Notes: generated from the sequence alone by a model not told the origin. DNA of 64,000 nucleotides from Liolophura sinensis (GCF_032854445.1 NC_088295.1:76970028-77034027), one strand, 5' to 3'; positions 1 through 26,696 are shown, counted from the stretch's first letter. Numbers and translations: made by a program.

Positions 1-220
1 CAAGTAGCCTCCCTTGATACCTCAAAACTCAGCACTATCTACCGATCGGCTTCCTATCTTGTGTCACTGAATGTGTGCTGTCTTATCCACACTTTCCTAT
101 TCTATTTGACGGTAAGATCCAACTTCAACACACAGGTACATGCATATTAATTTTGACTGATAAATATCTAATTACCAGTGGCATCAAATATATTGTAATT
201 AACATTTACCCGGTTTATTC

Positions 221-373
221 TGCTTAAGCCATGTTGCTAACAGGCGTGTAAGTTGCTACTATTTGAGTATTTTCTTGAAAGATTTACATGATAAAAAAAC
301 CTAACTGAGATAAAGTTACGTGTCCGGGTTTCACTGGTTACACGTGACCATTAGCCAGCTATCACAATATCGG
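221..373 (+). repeat. Unnamed dispersed repeat R1, copy 1
   Basis: About 150 bp resembling stretches at 5138-5272 (minus), 33478-33735 (plus, interrupted) and 35790-35935 (plus). Shared landmarks in order are TTAAGCCATG, GTGTAAGTTGCTAC, CTAACTGAGATAA, GGGTTTCAC.GGTTAC and CAGCTATCACA. No coding potential is seen. The ends are not defined well enough to name a transposon class. Confidence 0.6.
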
Positions 374-569
374 CGTTGCTCAAGGTTTTCTGTCAATGGT
401 CTATTCTTTTATGCAACAGAAGTTACAAATTATTGACTTCAATCTTTGACTATGGGCTTCTCGGGCTCAGACAGTTAAGCACTACCTTGCTGTGACCATT
501 AGTCCCTTGACCATCTCGATGGCAAACTCGAATTCAGCTCTCACAGTTTCATCTTCGGCTTTACGCCAG

Positions 570-762
570 AACCTTCCTCTCCGGCCGTACGTGGGAAGGT
601 CTGTCAGCAACCTGCGGATGGTCGTGGGTTTCCCCCGGGCTCTTCCCGGTTTTCACCCACCATAATGCTGGCCGCCGTCGTATAAGTGAAATATTCTTGA
701 GTACGGCGTAAAACACCAATCAGATAAATAAATAAATAAATAAATAAGTAAATAGATAAAGC
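570..762 (+). mobile_element. SINE family A, 5'-truncated
   Basis: Starts within the body of the element (CCTTCCTCTCCGGCCGTACG) and runs through TATAAGTGAAATATTCTTGA and GTACGGCGTAAAACACCAAT into an AAAT-rich tail. The tRNA-like head is missing, as expected from incomplete target-primed reverse transcription. Confidence 0.85.
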
Positions 763-1864
763 CAGAATGTTTATCAGCCATACGGTGATGATAGATGGTT
801 TACTTTGGACATGTTATTATTTAATTTCTATCCAGCGAATTCGTGATATATACCGAAATTGAGACTTGCCAATCATTATGTTTAGGCTAACGAAGTTTGG
901 CCCAAAGAGACAGCCTTGAATTACATCGCCACTTTGGCTATATGAGCAATTGCAATCAAAGCACAACTGAGATACATACTTTATTATCGACAACTTATAT
1001 TTTAGCATGGTACACGGTTTGAATACTGATATCACTCAGTCGACTAGAATATAACTTGCGTCTTTCCTACATCACCGAAAACTGTTGACTGCTTCTCTCT
1101 GTATGATTCCGTATTTTCGTACTTTATATAATTTCTTGGTTCTTTGGTAGTTTGTGTTAAACGTCGTTTTGGGAATTAGCCTTGCTATTATTGACCCGGA
1201 ACATCCTTATTGATTGAGGCTGGTATACGAATGTCTGTTTTGACGCATAGATTACATACAGTGGACAAGAATGTCAGTTGTCATGGTAAAGCCGCGTACC
1301 AAGTTTAAATTTAATACGATGAAACGTTGCGAAAAATTATCAAAATCTGTAAAAGCCAAAAGGTGAACAAAGACAACCATTATGTTGTCCAAAAGGGGCA
1401 AAAAGACGGTGAACTCGAACTTGATCTGTGAATTATGGTAATACAATATGTTAAGGTTTTAGTTCAACCATTTGAATAAATATGCGAAAAAATATTTAAA
1501 AGGATGGTTCAAATGGTCCATAAGTCTGTCCAGAACTAACAAAAAGGCCAGAAACTCAAATGTGATATGTAACTTGAACCCTTGAAGTTTGATGTTTGAA
1601 CTAAGCAGGATAACACTGTTGTCCCAAACGTCCATAACACAGTTATATGACGGACTGAAGGATGTCTGACCACCCATATCCTCCTGGGTACCTTTAGGGA
1701 CTAAAACTGACAAAAAACATTCATCTCGAATATGGTCCATACATATTTAATTTGTACATACATATATACCTACAACTGAAAACAACATACCGTGTTAATC
1801 AGTTTCATCAATTTATCACTTTTATACCACCATGGCCTCCATGTTTTCTTTAGTTTTTTTTGCT

Positions 1865-1870
1865 TTTATT
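1865..1870 (-). terminator. Candidate poly(A) signal of the EGF gene
   Basis: AATAAA on the minus strand about 590 bp after the EGF gene stop codon. It is the first clear hexamer I noticed in that direction; transcript 3' ends are needed to confirm it. Confidence 0.25.
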
Positions 1871-2458
1871 TTGTTTCATTTTCTATTCCATATATTAACT
1901 ATATTACATGATGAATATATGATCCTATGGATTTAGTATTATCGTTCGCTGGAATGATTATTTGAAAAGCTGCTAAAAAAACGCCAAAAAAAAAATGTAT
2001 ATCTACACATTATATGCCACATCACACAGAATCAGTCCGGGGCTCGGCAGTTTAGAATTTTCTGACTGCGCACTAAAGCAGTCAGAGAGTCAAACGGCCC
2101 AAAAACATGTACCGAAGAAACAACCTCATCTCAAATTATCCACAGATATGATTTATCACAGCCAGTTTGAGCTACATACAGGTGACAAAACATATGGATA
2201 AAGTGTAATTCCCGATTGGAATATCAATGAATTTATACTATCATCTGATTACAATTCAATGCTTACTACACCATCACTGAGTATTCGTATGACTACCATC
2301 CATGTCGTCCCGTGATGAAGTTTAATGCAACCACGACATGAACGTTTGCCTTCACAATTGCCTTCTGTGTTACGGATTAACGACTTATTGAACACTGTCC
2401 ATAGACTTTTGTTCATTTGGCCAGGACGTGAGAACCACGCATCCGTGTTACAGTCCAG

Positions 2459-16900
<14,442 letters not shown>

Positions 16901-16963
16901 TTTTGTGCTCAAGTCACCAACATGCCAGTATATTCCATGTACAAGATACGTAGTTCTCACACA

Positions 16964-16971
16964 GACGTCAC
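16964..16971 (-). promoter_or_regulatory. CRE-like site upstream of the EGF gene start
   Basis: GACGTCAC (minus GTGACGTC) lies about 64 bp upstream of the start codon at 16900, a plausible proximal promoter position. Motif match only; the transcription start is unknown. Confidence 0.2.
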
Positions 16972-17670
16972 GAATATATTCAAAATTTATTTAACTCATT
17001 TTGTACTTGCTAGTCATTGACACAATTAACAGAGGTGGTTTTATTCAGGTCGGGTTGGGAAGTGAAAGACATGTTTTCCTGTGAAGGCATTATCTCAAAA
17101 TACCTTCGTTCTTCAACTGAGGTCGTTTGACGACCCTATACCAGTGCCAATTCGCCGTGTTCAATGCTTCGAACACTTGACTCAACCAAGCCTTCGCTTC
17201 GGTCTGGGAAAGTAACTAAAGCGTGCTTATGGTAATTCCGTCACACATGACTGATTTGGAAAGGCCGTTTTGTACATTTATTTATAGTAGTGTTGCCTTT
17301 TATAAATGGTATCAAGTTCTTTGATTGAACAAAACAGTCAATCTTGTCCTACATAGCTGATTCTGGTAGAATCATGCACATATTACATATTACAGTGTTC
17401 AATAGCACCCATAGACCTATTCTTTTCTTCGCCTGTATAAATGCATTGCAAAAACCAAACATATAAACGCTCTCCGATTTGGGATTCATTGCCGAGCGGT
17501 GTTACTGTAGTGCAGTTTGGTGAATGGATATATGCTAAGCTGTGGACCAAAAGTCCTCACCTAACTCAAGTGGGACAATACATATTTTGGAATGGGACAT
17601 CAGTCTGTCTGTTAAACGTTTCTTCCTAAATATTATGCACCTGCACTCTATTTGAAATGATAACGTTCAC

Positions 17671-17674
17671 AAAT

Positions 17675-17713
<39 letters not shown>

Positions 17714-17718
17714 TTAAT

Positions 17719-17769
<51 letters not shown>

Positions 17770-17822
17770 GTTGATTGGTGTTTAACGCCGTACTCAAGAA
17801 TATTTCACTATCACTAGTAGCT
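17671..17822 (-). mobile_element. SINE family A 3' end with long TTTA tail
   Basis: About 100 bp of nearly pure TTTA repeat (17671-17769) precedes GTTGATTGGTGTTTAACGCC and GTACTCAAGAATATTTCACT. The expanded tail is a microsatellite seeded by the SINE 3' end. Confidence 0.75.
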
Positions 17823-17867
17823 TCATCGTTATATGGTCAAACAACACAAGGTATAATTATATTGGCT

Positions 17868-18055
17868 TGGATTTATTTGATTAATTTTATTACGCCACAC
17901 TGAATATTTCACTTATACGACAATGGCCAGCAATATGGTCTTAGAAAAGGTACGACCATCGGCAGGTTGCTGAAAGATATTCACACGTACCAGGGAGGAA
18001 GCCATGGCCGCCTCACCTGGACTTGAACTCATAGACCTGGTCTTCGCCTGTATTT
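17868..18055 (-). mobile_element. SINE family A, diverged
   Basis: Recognisable by AATATTTCACTTATACGACA, GGCCAGCAATATGGT, ACGACCATCGGCAGGTTGCT and GGACTTGAACTCATAG. Many substitutions indicate an old copy. Confidence 0.75.
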
Positions 18056-19968
18056 ATGCATTGCAAAAACTAAAAAACATTGGGCTAAAATGCTAACCAG
18101 ATATACTATAATTATAAATAGTAAAAAGTCTTCGACTCATTAATACTAAAATACTGTCAAATACCGTGCGATGTAGTACTTCTATAGTAAACATCTGAAG
18201 TCGTTCTCGTGAATGCCCCGTTTCACGTATTTCTACCGAATCCCCGTCAGTGATTTTCACTACATATACTTGCTCTATATGCCTTCTACAGCTATCCGGA
18301 GTTGGTAGATTTCATTTGTGTTTCAAATTTCTCAATCAATGATTAGTATACCAGCCACCTGATTTCATAAAAATACTTTCAAGGTTGCAAATCGCTCCCT
18401 TTGACAACACTTGACTCCCTTTAACAAATAATAGCATTTTCTTTGGAAACCACTTTGCCACTTTCTATCGAATGGGGCCGAATTGTCGTCGTTTATACCA
18501 TAAAGCACAGCGAGGTGTTATCTTCTTGTGATATTTCCAGGAAATGTATATTGACCATGTTAATTATCGAAATTAGCTATGATTTATCGTTGGACTTTAT
18601 TCAGCTCACAAACTTTAATCTTTTCATTATGTCCTAGGGGATCAATGCCCATGAAAACGACAACTTCGTCTCATTGATCTTCGGTATACTATTTGCCATA
18701 GTTACGTGTGAGCACGTTGGGGCTTAACAAAAATGACAAACAAGAACACTCTCATCACTCAAGGAATAAGAATTAACGCTTTGCGGCCCCTTTTTTCTCC
18801 CAGATATGATGAGGCTTGGGGCTCTTTTTGGTTGTCACCAAATGGTTGTAGTTATTAGGCTTTCATTCAACCTTTAAGGTACTGAGGTATAGGATTCCAG
18901 GAATGAATGAGAAACTGTCTCTACATTGACTTGAACATTGTCAGTTAAAATATAACTCTTGCCCGTGGTGTCTAATCGAGAGTGATTATGCCAGCGTTCG
19001 TCAACGAACATAAAGCGCGAAATCACAAAATTGATCTGATCTTTATGGAAACCGCCCAGAGATTGCCTCTCGAATACAGTCTTCAAACATCTTTGTACAA
19101 AATGGGAATGTAGTGGACATATAAAGCGTATTGCCATGTGAATGACCATGAAGTATTGGCCAGACCGCCTGACATTTCTTTGACATCTTGGGTGGTTTAG
19201 TAAAGAGGGATTTGTGTGAGCTAAAACGTAGTATTCTACACCAAGTTTAAATTCTGTTTGGCCGTCGATTCTAAAGAATGTTCACATTAAAGCCAGTGTA
19301 GACGATTCTATACCGTTCAATTGCTTTGATCATGGTTACCGCTAGAAAGACAAGGTAATGGTCGTCATGCAAAGCTTTATATTTTGAAACCAGAAGGATA
19401 ATATAACATTTGAAAATATACGATATTCTCACCTTACTCTGATTCTTGTCTTTCAAGAAGTTTGTTTTTGTGAGTTAGCGCCGATAAACTTTAAAAAGGT
19501 TTTGCTGAACTTCATAATTTTGATCGACTTTAGCCCAGTGACTGATCGAATGTACTCTCTAACTGTGAATGAATTTATTGTAGAAGCGTTATACGCATGG
19601 TTATTCACTTTAGCACATGTTTTAGCGCGTATGCGCAGTTTGCAAGATTTTCATTCCACGTACAATAATACAACGGATTTAATTCGTGTAGCTTATCTCC
19701 ATCACGTATATTGGTAAAAAATATTACAAGTAAAAAAAATGTATATAATGCTTGGGCTACTTTGTGACTTTTATGGGCTTCTAAGCATTTTCATTTTTTT
19801 GGAATAATACAAACGCTCAAGTTAGCAAATTGATAGCAATTATACGTATGTATAGTAATTAGTTCAGTTCCTTGTGATTTATCGGTTTTTGCATTAAGTA
19901 TGCAGTAGAGTCCGTTCTAGTAATGCTACCTTTATATAAGGCTAACGATAAATAGATGTTGTTTATGG

Positions 19969-20418
19969 ACACAGACCCCCATTACAACTTCCGTTTTTCG
20001 GTAGGGACGATTGTAGTTCTGTGAATTTTAGGGTATAAAGTCTTTTTTTGCTCCCAGGAGCCATTTTTTGTGCACAGGTGCATGCTTGGTATTAAAATGA
20101 TGGAAACTGTCTAAACTTTGAGGAGGTATGAGCTTTATTGATGAAAGTTTGAAATTCTGGGCGAGAGGACACAAGGTGTGAGGTAGTGATGAGGCTGCGA
20201 GTGACGTCCCCTTGGCGTTGCTAGGCACGCCTCCCAGCTGCCGGCATGGAAAGGTCCAGATTTTGACGGTCAACCTATGTCAAGATTTTTATGGCTTGTT
20301 TCTCACAGGCTGGGCCAGGTATGCACCAAAGCTTATTGGCCACGGAATGTTTGGGACTGAGCTACAGTGCTAGACGTTAACATTGTCGCTTATGGAAAAT
20401 TAATGGGGGTCCGAGGCC
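19969..20418. mobile_element. Non-autonomous DNA-transposon-like element, 450 bp
   Basis: Ends are inverted: left ACACAGACCCCCATTA, right TAATGGGGGTCCGAGGCC. The 9-bp sequence TGTTTATGG flanks it directly on both sides (19960-19968 and 20419-20427), which looks like a target-site duplication. The interior has no recognisable transposase. The superfamily is uncertain; an 8-bp core of the duplication would fit hAT. Confidence 0.55.
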
Positions 20419-21029
20419 TGTTTATGGGTCACCGTGTATAGCATTGTACAGAACAATACTATTATATATCACAGTTTGTTGATGTCCACGTTATAACACT
20501 CTGAAGCATTGATAAACAGGAATCTCTTTATGCTCCTCTTGCTCTCTAAAATTTGTAACCACAACGATGTAAGCTTTTGGTATGCCATATTGTAGATTTC
20601 CTGTATGAACCACATACATAAATATTTTCTTGGCAAGCAAATAACGGTTTATAACAGACTGTCTCTATCTGGGACAACTTAAAAGCTAGATACGGCGAAC
20701 AGCGCTTGTCCTAAATACCAGTAAATAAGCCAAATTAATTCAAGTCACGAAATAAGCAGATTTTAATAGATTGATACAATTAAACAATGTTAGTAGATGG
20801 GAAATGTTTTCTTGGAAAATCCAAGTCACTTGCCTTTGGTAACTTCGAAGATAATTTTGGTTTGATCTCTGAGATGAAAAACCATACAGAAATATGTGCT
20901 AAACTGGTCAGCCAGATGTGGGTCCTAGGTCATTGCGCCGCGTTGGCACACTAATAAGCAATACGCTCTGCGTCAACGAATGCATGATTATGGTGGACAA
21001 TCTTCCAGCCATATTGTGGCGACTCTGAG

Positions 21030-21558
21030 CGTAACCTGTATATCCTAGCTCAGGAGTAAAAAACAAGCCGGCACATTGACTAATATCCTGTATATGCGAA
21101 CCCATGAGTGAACAGTGCATACTGACTGTAAGCCTGTATACCTTTTCCCAGGGAGAAAACAGTACATACTGACTGTAATTTTGTATACCTTTATGCATGG
21201 ATTGAACAGTACATAATGACTGTAATCCTGTTTATCTTTATCATGGAGTAAACAGTATATACTCACCTTGATCCTCTAAAGTAAACAATATATACTGACT
21301 GTAATCTTGTATACCTTTGCTGATTGTAATGCTGTATACCTTTGTCCTGGTGTAAACATTACACACTGACTGTAATCCTGTATAGGCACAGGAGTAAGCA
21401 GTACACACTGGCTGTGAACTTGTATATATGGACGCAGGAGTAAAAAGTACACATGTCTATGACCCTGTATACATGGACGTAGGAGTAAAATGTACACACT
21501 GACTGTGGCCCTGTATACATGGACGTAGGAGTAAAATGTACACACTGACTGTGGCCCC
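21030..21558. repeat. Degenerate ~46-bp tandem repeat
   Basis: Roughly eleven diverged units containing GACTGTAATCCTGTATAC and AGGAGTAAACAGTACACACT. The last two units (ending at 21558) are nearly identical at 46 bp; earlier ones vary in length. Confidence 0.8.
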
Positions 21559-21594
21559 ACTTCTTGTTTAAATTGTCCTTTTTTGTATTTTATA

Positions 21595-21953
21595 TATTTA
21601 TTTGTCAGTGTATTTATTTATTGAACTTTTGCGCCAAGCTCAAGAATTCATGACCAACATTCATGTTGACAGGAGCCGGGAAAAGCCTGGGTGATGATGG
21701 GAGATCTTATCACGTACGACCGGATAGGAAGCCTGCATCAGCTGGGTTTTATACCCAGACTCCTGGTTTCAGTTTCATAAAGATGTCGTACATGTACGAT
21801 GATCGCACATTTAGGACAATGGTACGGCAACAGTGACATATAAAATATCGTACGACAAATGTACGATGAAAAAATGTCGTACGCCGCTTTGTGAAACTGG
21901 GCCTTGATTATTGTGCTGTGTTGGCATGCTAACCACTTGACCACAGAAGCCCC
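21595..21953 (-). mobile_element. SINE family A split by a MITE
   Basis: Left part (21595-21770) carries the 3' tail and body; right part (about 21899-21953) carries the tRNA-like head (GGCATGCTAACCACTTGACC, ending GAAGCCCCC). Between them lies the palindromic element at 21771-21898. Confidence 0.6.
21771..21898. mobile_element. Palindromic MITE-like element, 128 bp
   Basis: Left arm AGTTTCATAAAGATGTCGTA pairs with the right arm GTACGCCGCTTTGTGAAACT. The interior is also rich in CGTAC/GTACG. It is inserted in an older SINE. The termini resemble those of the element at 40885-41004. Confidence 0.6.
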
Positions 21954-22360
21954 CTTTTTGGTGTAATAACTCATTTCCATGTGTTGTGATCATTAGAGAT
22001 CAAGTTGTAACTTATAACTTCAAACTACAATTAGTTTACCTATTCTAGTTCAAAGTTAACAGCATGTTGTGATTCACGTTGGACCTGGTTTATCTCCTTA
22101 CACGTATATCAGATTCATTCTCCATTTGATCAGATCTTATTAAACAGATGACAGTTATGATGAATTCAGATTATATAGAGAAGAATGGAATTACCAATAT
22201 GTGTTCCTTTAACCAGTCAACTCTACACATTGCGGGATCTCAGTGTATCAGTATCTAATATACGTAAAACAACCAAAACAGTTTAGTGTCGGGACATTCC
22301 CCGAACTATCCAAAATCATCGCTCATGTCTCTAATCTATGGTACATTTAGCAGCGTTACG

Positions 22361-22477
22361 GCCCAGGAGCCTCTCACCAATACAGTCCCTGTGAGTTCAA
22401 GTCCAACTCATCCTGGCTTCCTTTCCAGCCGTAAGTGGGAAGGTCTGGCACCAACCTTCAGATGGTCGTGGGTTTCT
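22361..22477 (+). mobile_element. SINE family A, head and middle only
   Basis: Runs from GGCCCAGGAGCCTCTCACCA through GTTCAAGTCCAACTCATCCT to GGTCGTGGGTTTC and stops; the 3' tail is missing. Confidence 0.75.
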
Positions 22478-23224
22478 ACAACCTTACATAGATTATTTTT
22501 TCGCAGATGATACAATTCTAAGCTCCAGAAAACACTTTAAAAAATAGAAATAAAATGAAGAATGAACTTTAAAAATTTGTGGGTGTTGTTCCATGTAAGC
22601 AGTCTTTCATTAAATGCTGAACAAAAAATGTCAATCGATCTTTGAAAATGGATCCGAAATTTAAATTTCTCGGTATATAATGCTCAGTTGTATAAGGCAA
22701 TGAACAAAAAAAAAGTTTTATAAATACAATGGTAAATACAAACACTTGTAAAAAATTTTATCTTATAAAAAATTTTGTCTTGTAAACAATTATAAAGTCA
22801 AAGCGCTAACGCAAATTGTTTACAAAGGGCTAATACTGATGTATCTCACCCTTTAAGATTTCATGAAGATGAAGAACATTATCCACAACTTTTGCATCAC
22901 TACAAATAATAATATGGCTGATGTCTCCTTTGTTAATCTTGTATTGACGTTTCTGATGCCAGATGGTTCACTGAGCTTATAACAAGATGTGTTATATGCA
23001 TCAGTCAGTCATAATGGGTTACATATTATTACATGTCATCAGTTCAGATTGGTCTGTTTATTCCTCATATCTACTTGGATTCTGAGATTAAAACATACAT
23101 AGTATAAACCATGTATAAACACCTGATCTCTGCTGGTTCTTTGTTGGTGTAACATATAAGATAAAAACTCTTTCCTGGGTGCCTTTGTAACCCTGTGGGT
23201 AGAATGAATGTTATTTTGCCTTAG

Positions 23225-23332
23225 TTCCCTAGGGCTCTGCCCGGTTTCCTCCACCAAAATGCTGGCCACCGTCGTATAAGTGAAATATTCTTGAGTGCGG
23301 CGTAAAACACCAATTAAATAAATAAATAAATT
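23225..23332 (+). mobile_element. SINE family A, 3' portion
   Basis: Begins at CTCTGCCCGGTTTCCTCCAC and ends in GCGGCGTAAAACACCAATTA plus AAATAAATAAA; 5'-truncated. Confidence 0.8.
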
Positions 23333-24488
23333 TTGCCTTAGCTTTCCTATGCAAATCCTGTATGGCAGCATACTTGGTCATCTTCCCTCAAGCCTCTTGT
23401 TAGTTGTATACCTTCCCCTCAGAAGAGCTGTCTGGATTATCCCGTTTTAGGTTAGCCCATATGTAACCTATATTTGAAATCTCAAGTCATAGTAAAGCTC
23501 GACCAGTATTCTTTGTCTTCCCCTTGCCTACAGATAAAATATATCACGCCAACCGCTCACCTGATTATTTTAGGAGCTTTTTTACAAGTCTGTTGGAGAC
23601 GCTTATCCAAGGAAACGTCAATTAATGTCTTTGTATACTCCAGGAGGGGCATCTGCAAGCAAACTTCTAAGATAAAACAATAAAAGATATAACAACAGAT
23701 GTGTTGAGTTTAAAACTTTATTCTTTGCCATATGTTGTTGCACACACAGAGCAGATAAACCAACTGTGACAGAAATACAAACCTGATATGAGTATTAAAT
23801 ATTTCTTAATTTATGAAATATGACCTGGGTACAAATATTTTGAAAACAGATTTAAACACTGACCGCCAGACAATATGCATCCCACAAACGAAGTGAACAA
23901 TGTCAAAATACATTCTAGCACAGTTTGTTAAAAAAGTCTATAGTAGTTTTATTCAGCTTTTATATAAATGAGACTCGGGCCAAAGAGACAAACTGGTACA
24001 AGTAATGCTGTCAAAACTTTTATCTTGTCGGTGGTATAACCATAACAAGGAGTCATATCAAAATATGTGATATCTTTATTAAAGCAAGAAATAACTGTGT
24101 ATAAAGAGATAATCGGGAGAAAATACACTGTGAGCCTGTGGGCCTACTTATTCTTACATCTCAATAACTTTCGACAAAAGAATATTGTGGACTTCCGCAC
24201 TTCGAAGAAAGGTTATTATACATTGTACCACCGTTAATTCAAGGAAAAAAGGATTTTGTAAAGTGGAATATTACATTCAAATTTTCTCATTTAGGATTAA
24301 GAGAGGTTTCGGATATTCTCATAACAGAAAAAAACATTGCTCAGTGACGTAATACATAGTAAGACATGTGGCCCATTCTTTGTTCAGTGACGTAATACAT
24401 AGTAACACAGGTGGCGCATTCTTTACCCTGCTCTCAGATGACTTCATGTTCTTGCCCCAACTGGCTTAATTTGTCTTGAGCCCTACAA

Positions 24489-24748
24489 TTTATTTATTTA
24501 TTTGATTGGTGTTTTACGCCGTACTCAAGAATATTTCACTTATATGACGGCGGCCAGCATTATGGTGGGAGGAGACCGGGCAGAGCCCGGGGGAAACCCA
24601 CGACCATCCGCAGGTTGCTGGCAGACCTTCCCACGTACAGCCGGAGAGGAAGCCAGGATGAGCTGGACTCACAGCGACCGCATTGGTGAGAGACTCCTGG
24701 GTCATTACGCTGACCTAGCGCGCTAACCGACTGAGCCACGGAGGTCCC
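24489..24748 (-). mobile_element. SINE family A, full length with target-site duplication
   Basis: A complete copy: TTTA-rich tail, GGTGTTTTACGCCGTACTCA, the conserved body and a tRNA-like head whose minus-strand 5' end reads GGGGACCTCCGTGGCTCAGT. The 14-bp CTTGAGCCCTACAA flanks it on both sides (24475-24488 and 24749-24762), direct evidence of insertion by target-primed reverse transcription. This copy is a good reference for the family. Confidence 0.95.
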
Positions 24749-25232
24749 CTTGAGCCCTACAAAGTGTTATTGGACTGATGTATTTATGAATGAATAAAAC
24801 AATACCAGAAGGTACACGTGTACTAGATGAATTAACCACAGTATAGGCCACACATCCCGTCACATCCAGCGCTTATGGTGGGAGCCTACTGATGCAAGTC
24901 CACCGCTGAGGATACATTTGGAAGGTTATTAGAGAACATTTCCAGCTACGTTATACCGTGAACAACTGTCACATCACCGGCTTGTGTTGTCTTTATCAGT
25001 ATTTTGAAATTTTGTATACAACACATATCATATGGAGTACATAATGAACCTTATCTTTCAAGTAAGAGATGGCAATTTCGGAATTCATTCCATGAAGTTT
25101 TGTTTATGGGCCACAGCAGTGACCTTTCGGTATAGTTAGTCTGTGCTGTCGCTTTGCCAGTAAACATAATAAATCAATTGTCCAGTTCCAATGCTGGCTC
25201 CATATCACACAACGTAATTACTAGATTGGTCT

Positions 25233-26360
25233 TTACATCTTGTAGTCTGCGTTATAGGAGACCGTATTCAGAGCGGTGGCTCGTGTACTACTAACTGCCC
25301 CAGGTCCGTATGTCGACTCTTGTTGTCTCCGGGCCGCACACTTTGGACAGAACATCTTAAGGAACATTTTCCGAAATCGCCTTCCGCTGAGGAAATAGAG
25401 GAAAAAATTTACGGCATGGTTACAGTCACTGAGAAACAAAATGATTCTCTCAACCAAAATTTTCTCCGCCCATGCATCGTTTGAGTTTGGATTCCAGTTT
25501 CCGGTGTGCATGAAGAATATGCCGTTGGGCATGGTTAGGACAAGGAAAATGACAGACACGGTGACTAACATGACTGTAATCTGATTCTGCTGTTTTCGCT
25601 TCTCATCCATCTGATCTTTGTTCTGGGTCAGTTTCTTCTGTACCCTCACTGACATCCAAGTTCCTAGCACTATTAGACAATTGAAAATTATTAACAACAG
25701 GCATGGAGCCAGGGCATAACACACAGCATCCAGCCAGTATAACACATTAACCACTACATCCTTGTATTCATCCATCGGCTCACAGGTGAAGAAAGTAACT
25801 TCATCATAGTCCTCCTCAAACGTAAAAAGGTAGAAACAGTTGACGCCCATAAATGCCACCAGTAAGGAGATGTAAACAATATATGCCTTCGATTTCGTGC
25901 TTATTTCTGCTACCTTGAACGGAAACCAGATTGCGAGAAGTCGTTCTGCGGTCATGACAACAACCAACCAGTTAGCAACCATCACGGACGCGTTGCCCAG
26001 GAAAAGCAGTACTCGGCACCCACCACTGCCTATCCCGATGTCGTACTTGGTCACCTGTTGAAAAACCAACTTGATGACCAACGAGCAAGAATCCATGACG
26101 GCCAGGAATGCCACATACAGGGACGATGACGTCTGAGGCCGCATGCGAAGTATGGTAACCATGGACAGACTGTTGCCAATGAGCCCAACAATTGTCAGAG
26201 TCCATAAGTAAGTCGTATCTAACCAGTAAGCAGCCATGTAAAGAGGTAGATACCGGATGATGTTCCCATCGATAACTTCTCCTTGAGGCAGTGTTGTTTC
26301 GGTTGTCGTATTCATGGTAGTGTTCTCCATGGCGAGTGTGATGTTTTCCATCTCTGTCAT
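25233..26360 (-). CDS. Rhodopsin-class G-protein-coupled receptor
   Basis: Intronless coding region of 375 residues with seven hydrophobic segments, the size expected for class A receptors. An acidic/Thr-rich N-terminus carries several N-glycosylation sequons. TM1 has the GN pair (IGNSLSMVTI, about 62-70); TM2 has the conserved Asp (FLAVMD). C115 and C193 can form the usual extracellular disulfide. The DRY motif is ERL (139-141), TM6 has the Pro (VLTMPNG, 275-280), and NPxxY is replaced by NFFLY (318-322), followed by a basic helix 8 (GRRFRKMF). The C-terminal tail is Cys-, Ser- and Tyr-containing. The pattern fits peptide receptors of the FMRFamide-receptor-like type expanded in lophotrochozoans, but the ligand cannot be told. 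The ATG at 26360 is the first in frame; TTGTTGACAG just upstream looks like a 3' splice site, so a 5' UTR exon lies upstream. Confidence 0.93.
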   Translation of the reverse strand: MTEMENITLAMENTTMNTTTETTLPQGEVIDGNIIRYLPLYMAAYWLDTTYLWTLTIVGLIGNSLSMVTILRMRPQTSSSLYVAFLAVMDSCSLVIKLVFQQVTKYDIGIGSGGCRVLLFLGNASVMVANWLVVVMTAERLLAIWFPFKVAEISTKSKAYIVYISLLVAFMGVNCFYLFTFEEDYDEVTFFTCEPMDEYKDVVVNVLYWLDAVCYALAPCLLLIIFNCLIVLGTWMSVRVQKKLTQNKDQMDEKRKQQNQITVMLVTVSVIFLVLTMPNGIFFMHTGNWNPNSNDAWAEKILVERIILFLSDCNHAVNFFLYFLSGRRFRKMFLKMFCPKCAARRQQESTYGPGAVSSTRATALNTVSYNADYKM

Positions 26361-26696
26361 ATTATCAGTCACTGTCAACAATCCAATGCAAATATCAAAC
26401 CAATGAGGATATCAGGGTGTCATCAACGATTAGCGAATGTAGCCGCAAGTCTACGTGAAAAGCTTGCAGCTGGTAAACCCACACGGTGTACACCTTGTTG
26501 CCGATTCAAATGGTAACAGAGATTCTGAAATCGAAAAACATTTTAATATAATTATGAATGTAAATTTATAAATCATGACATTAGAAATATAGATATATAA
26601 CTAAACGGGAAATATCCTGACTGCTGAAGTCTCACATCTCGGTGCATGTTGCTTACCTGAAAACAGTAGTTAACTACATGGTAAAATGACTTACTT

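Larger units (their letters stand above)
1..2458. other. 3' flank of the EGF gene, non-coding
   Basis: No convincing exon is visible in this stretch. It holds one copy of an unnamed dispersed repeat, one 5'-truncated SINE and otherwise AT-rich sequence. Short open frames at 817-1035, 1252-1446 and 1459-1740 (minus) have no recognisable domain and no splice context, so I read them as chance. The part nearest 2459 is probably the 3' UTR of the EGF gene. Confidence 0.5.
16901..25232. other. Intergenic region rich in repeats
   Basis: No gene could be supported. It contains several SINE copies, a long TTTA run, a 450-bp inverted-repeat element, a 46-bp tandem array and a palindromic MITE. The part from about 23.7 to 25.2 kb may include the 3' UTR of the GPCR. 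Short open frames such as 18874-19149 and 23039-23371 show no family signature. Confidence 0.45.

Noticed and set aside
24502-24726. Open frames through SINE copies, here and at 36465-36701, 43591-43779, 45725-45982
   Set aside because: They are translations of SINE family A, which is non-coding.
24489-24748. tRNA gene at the SINE head
   Set aside because: A and B boxes are present, but the clover-leaf is not kept and it is joined to the SINE body with target-site duplications.
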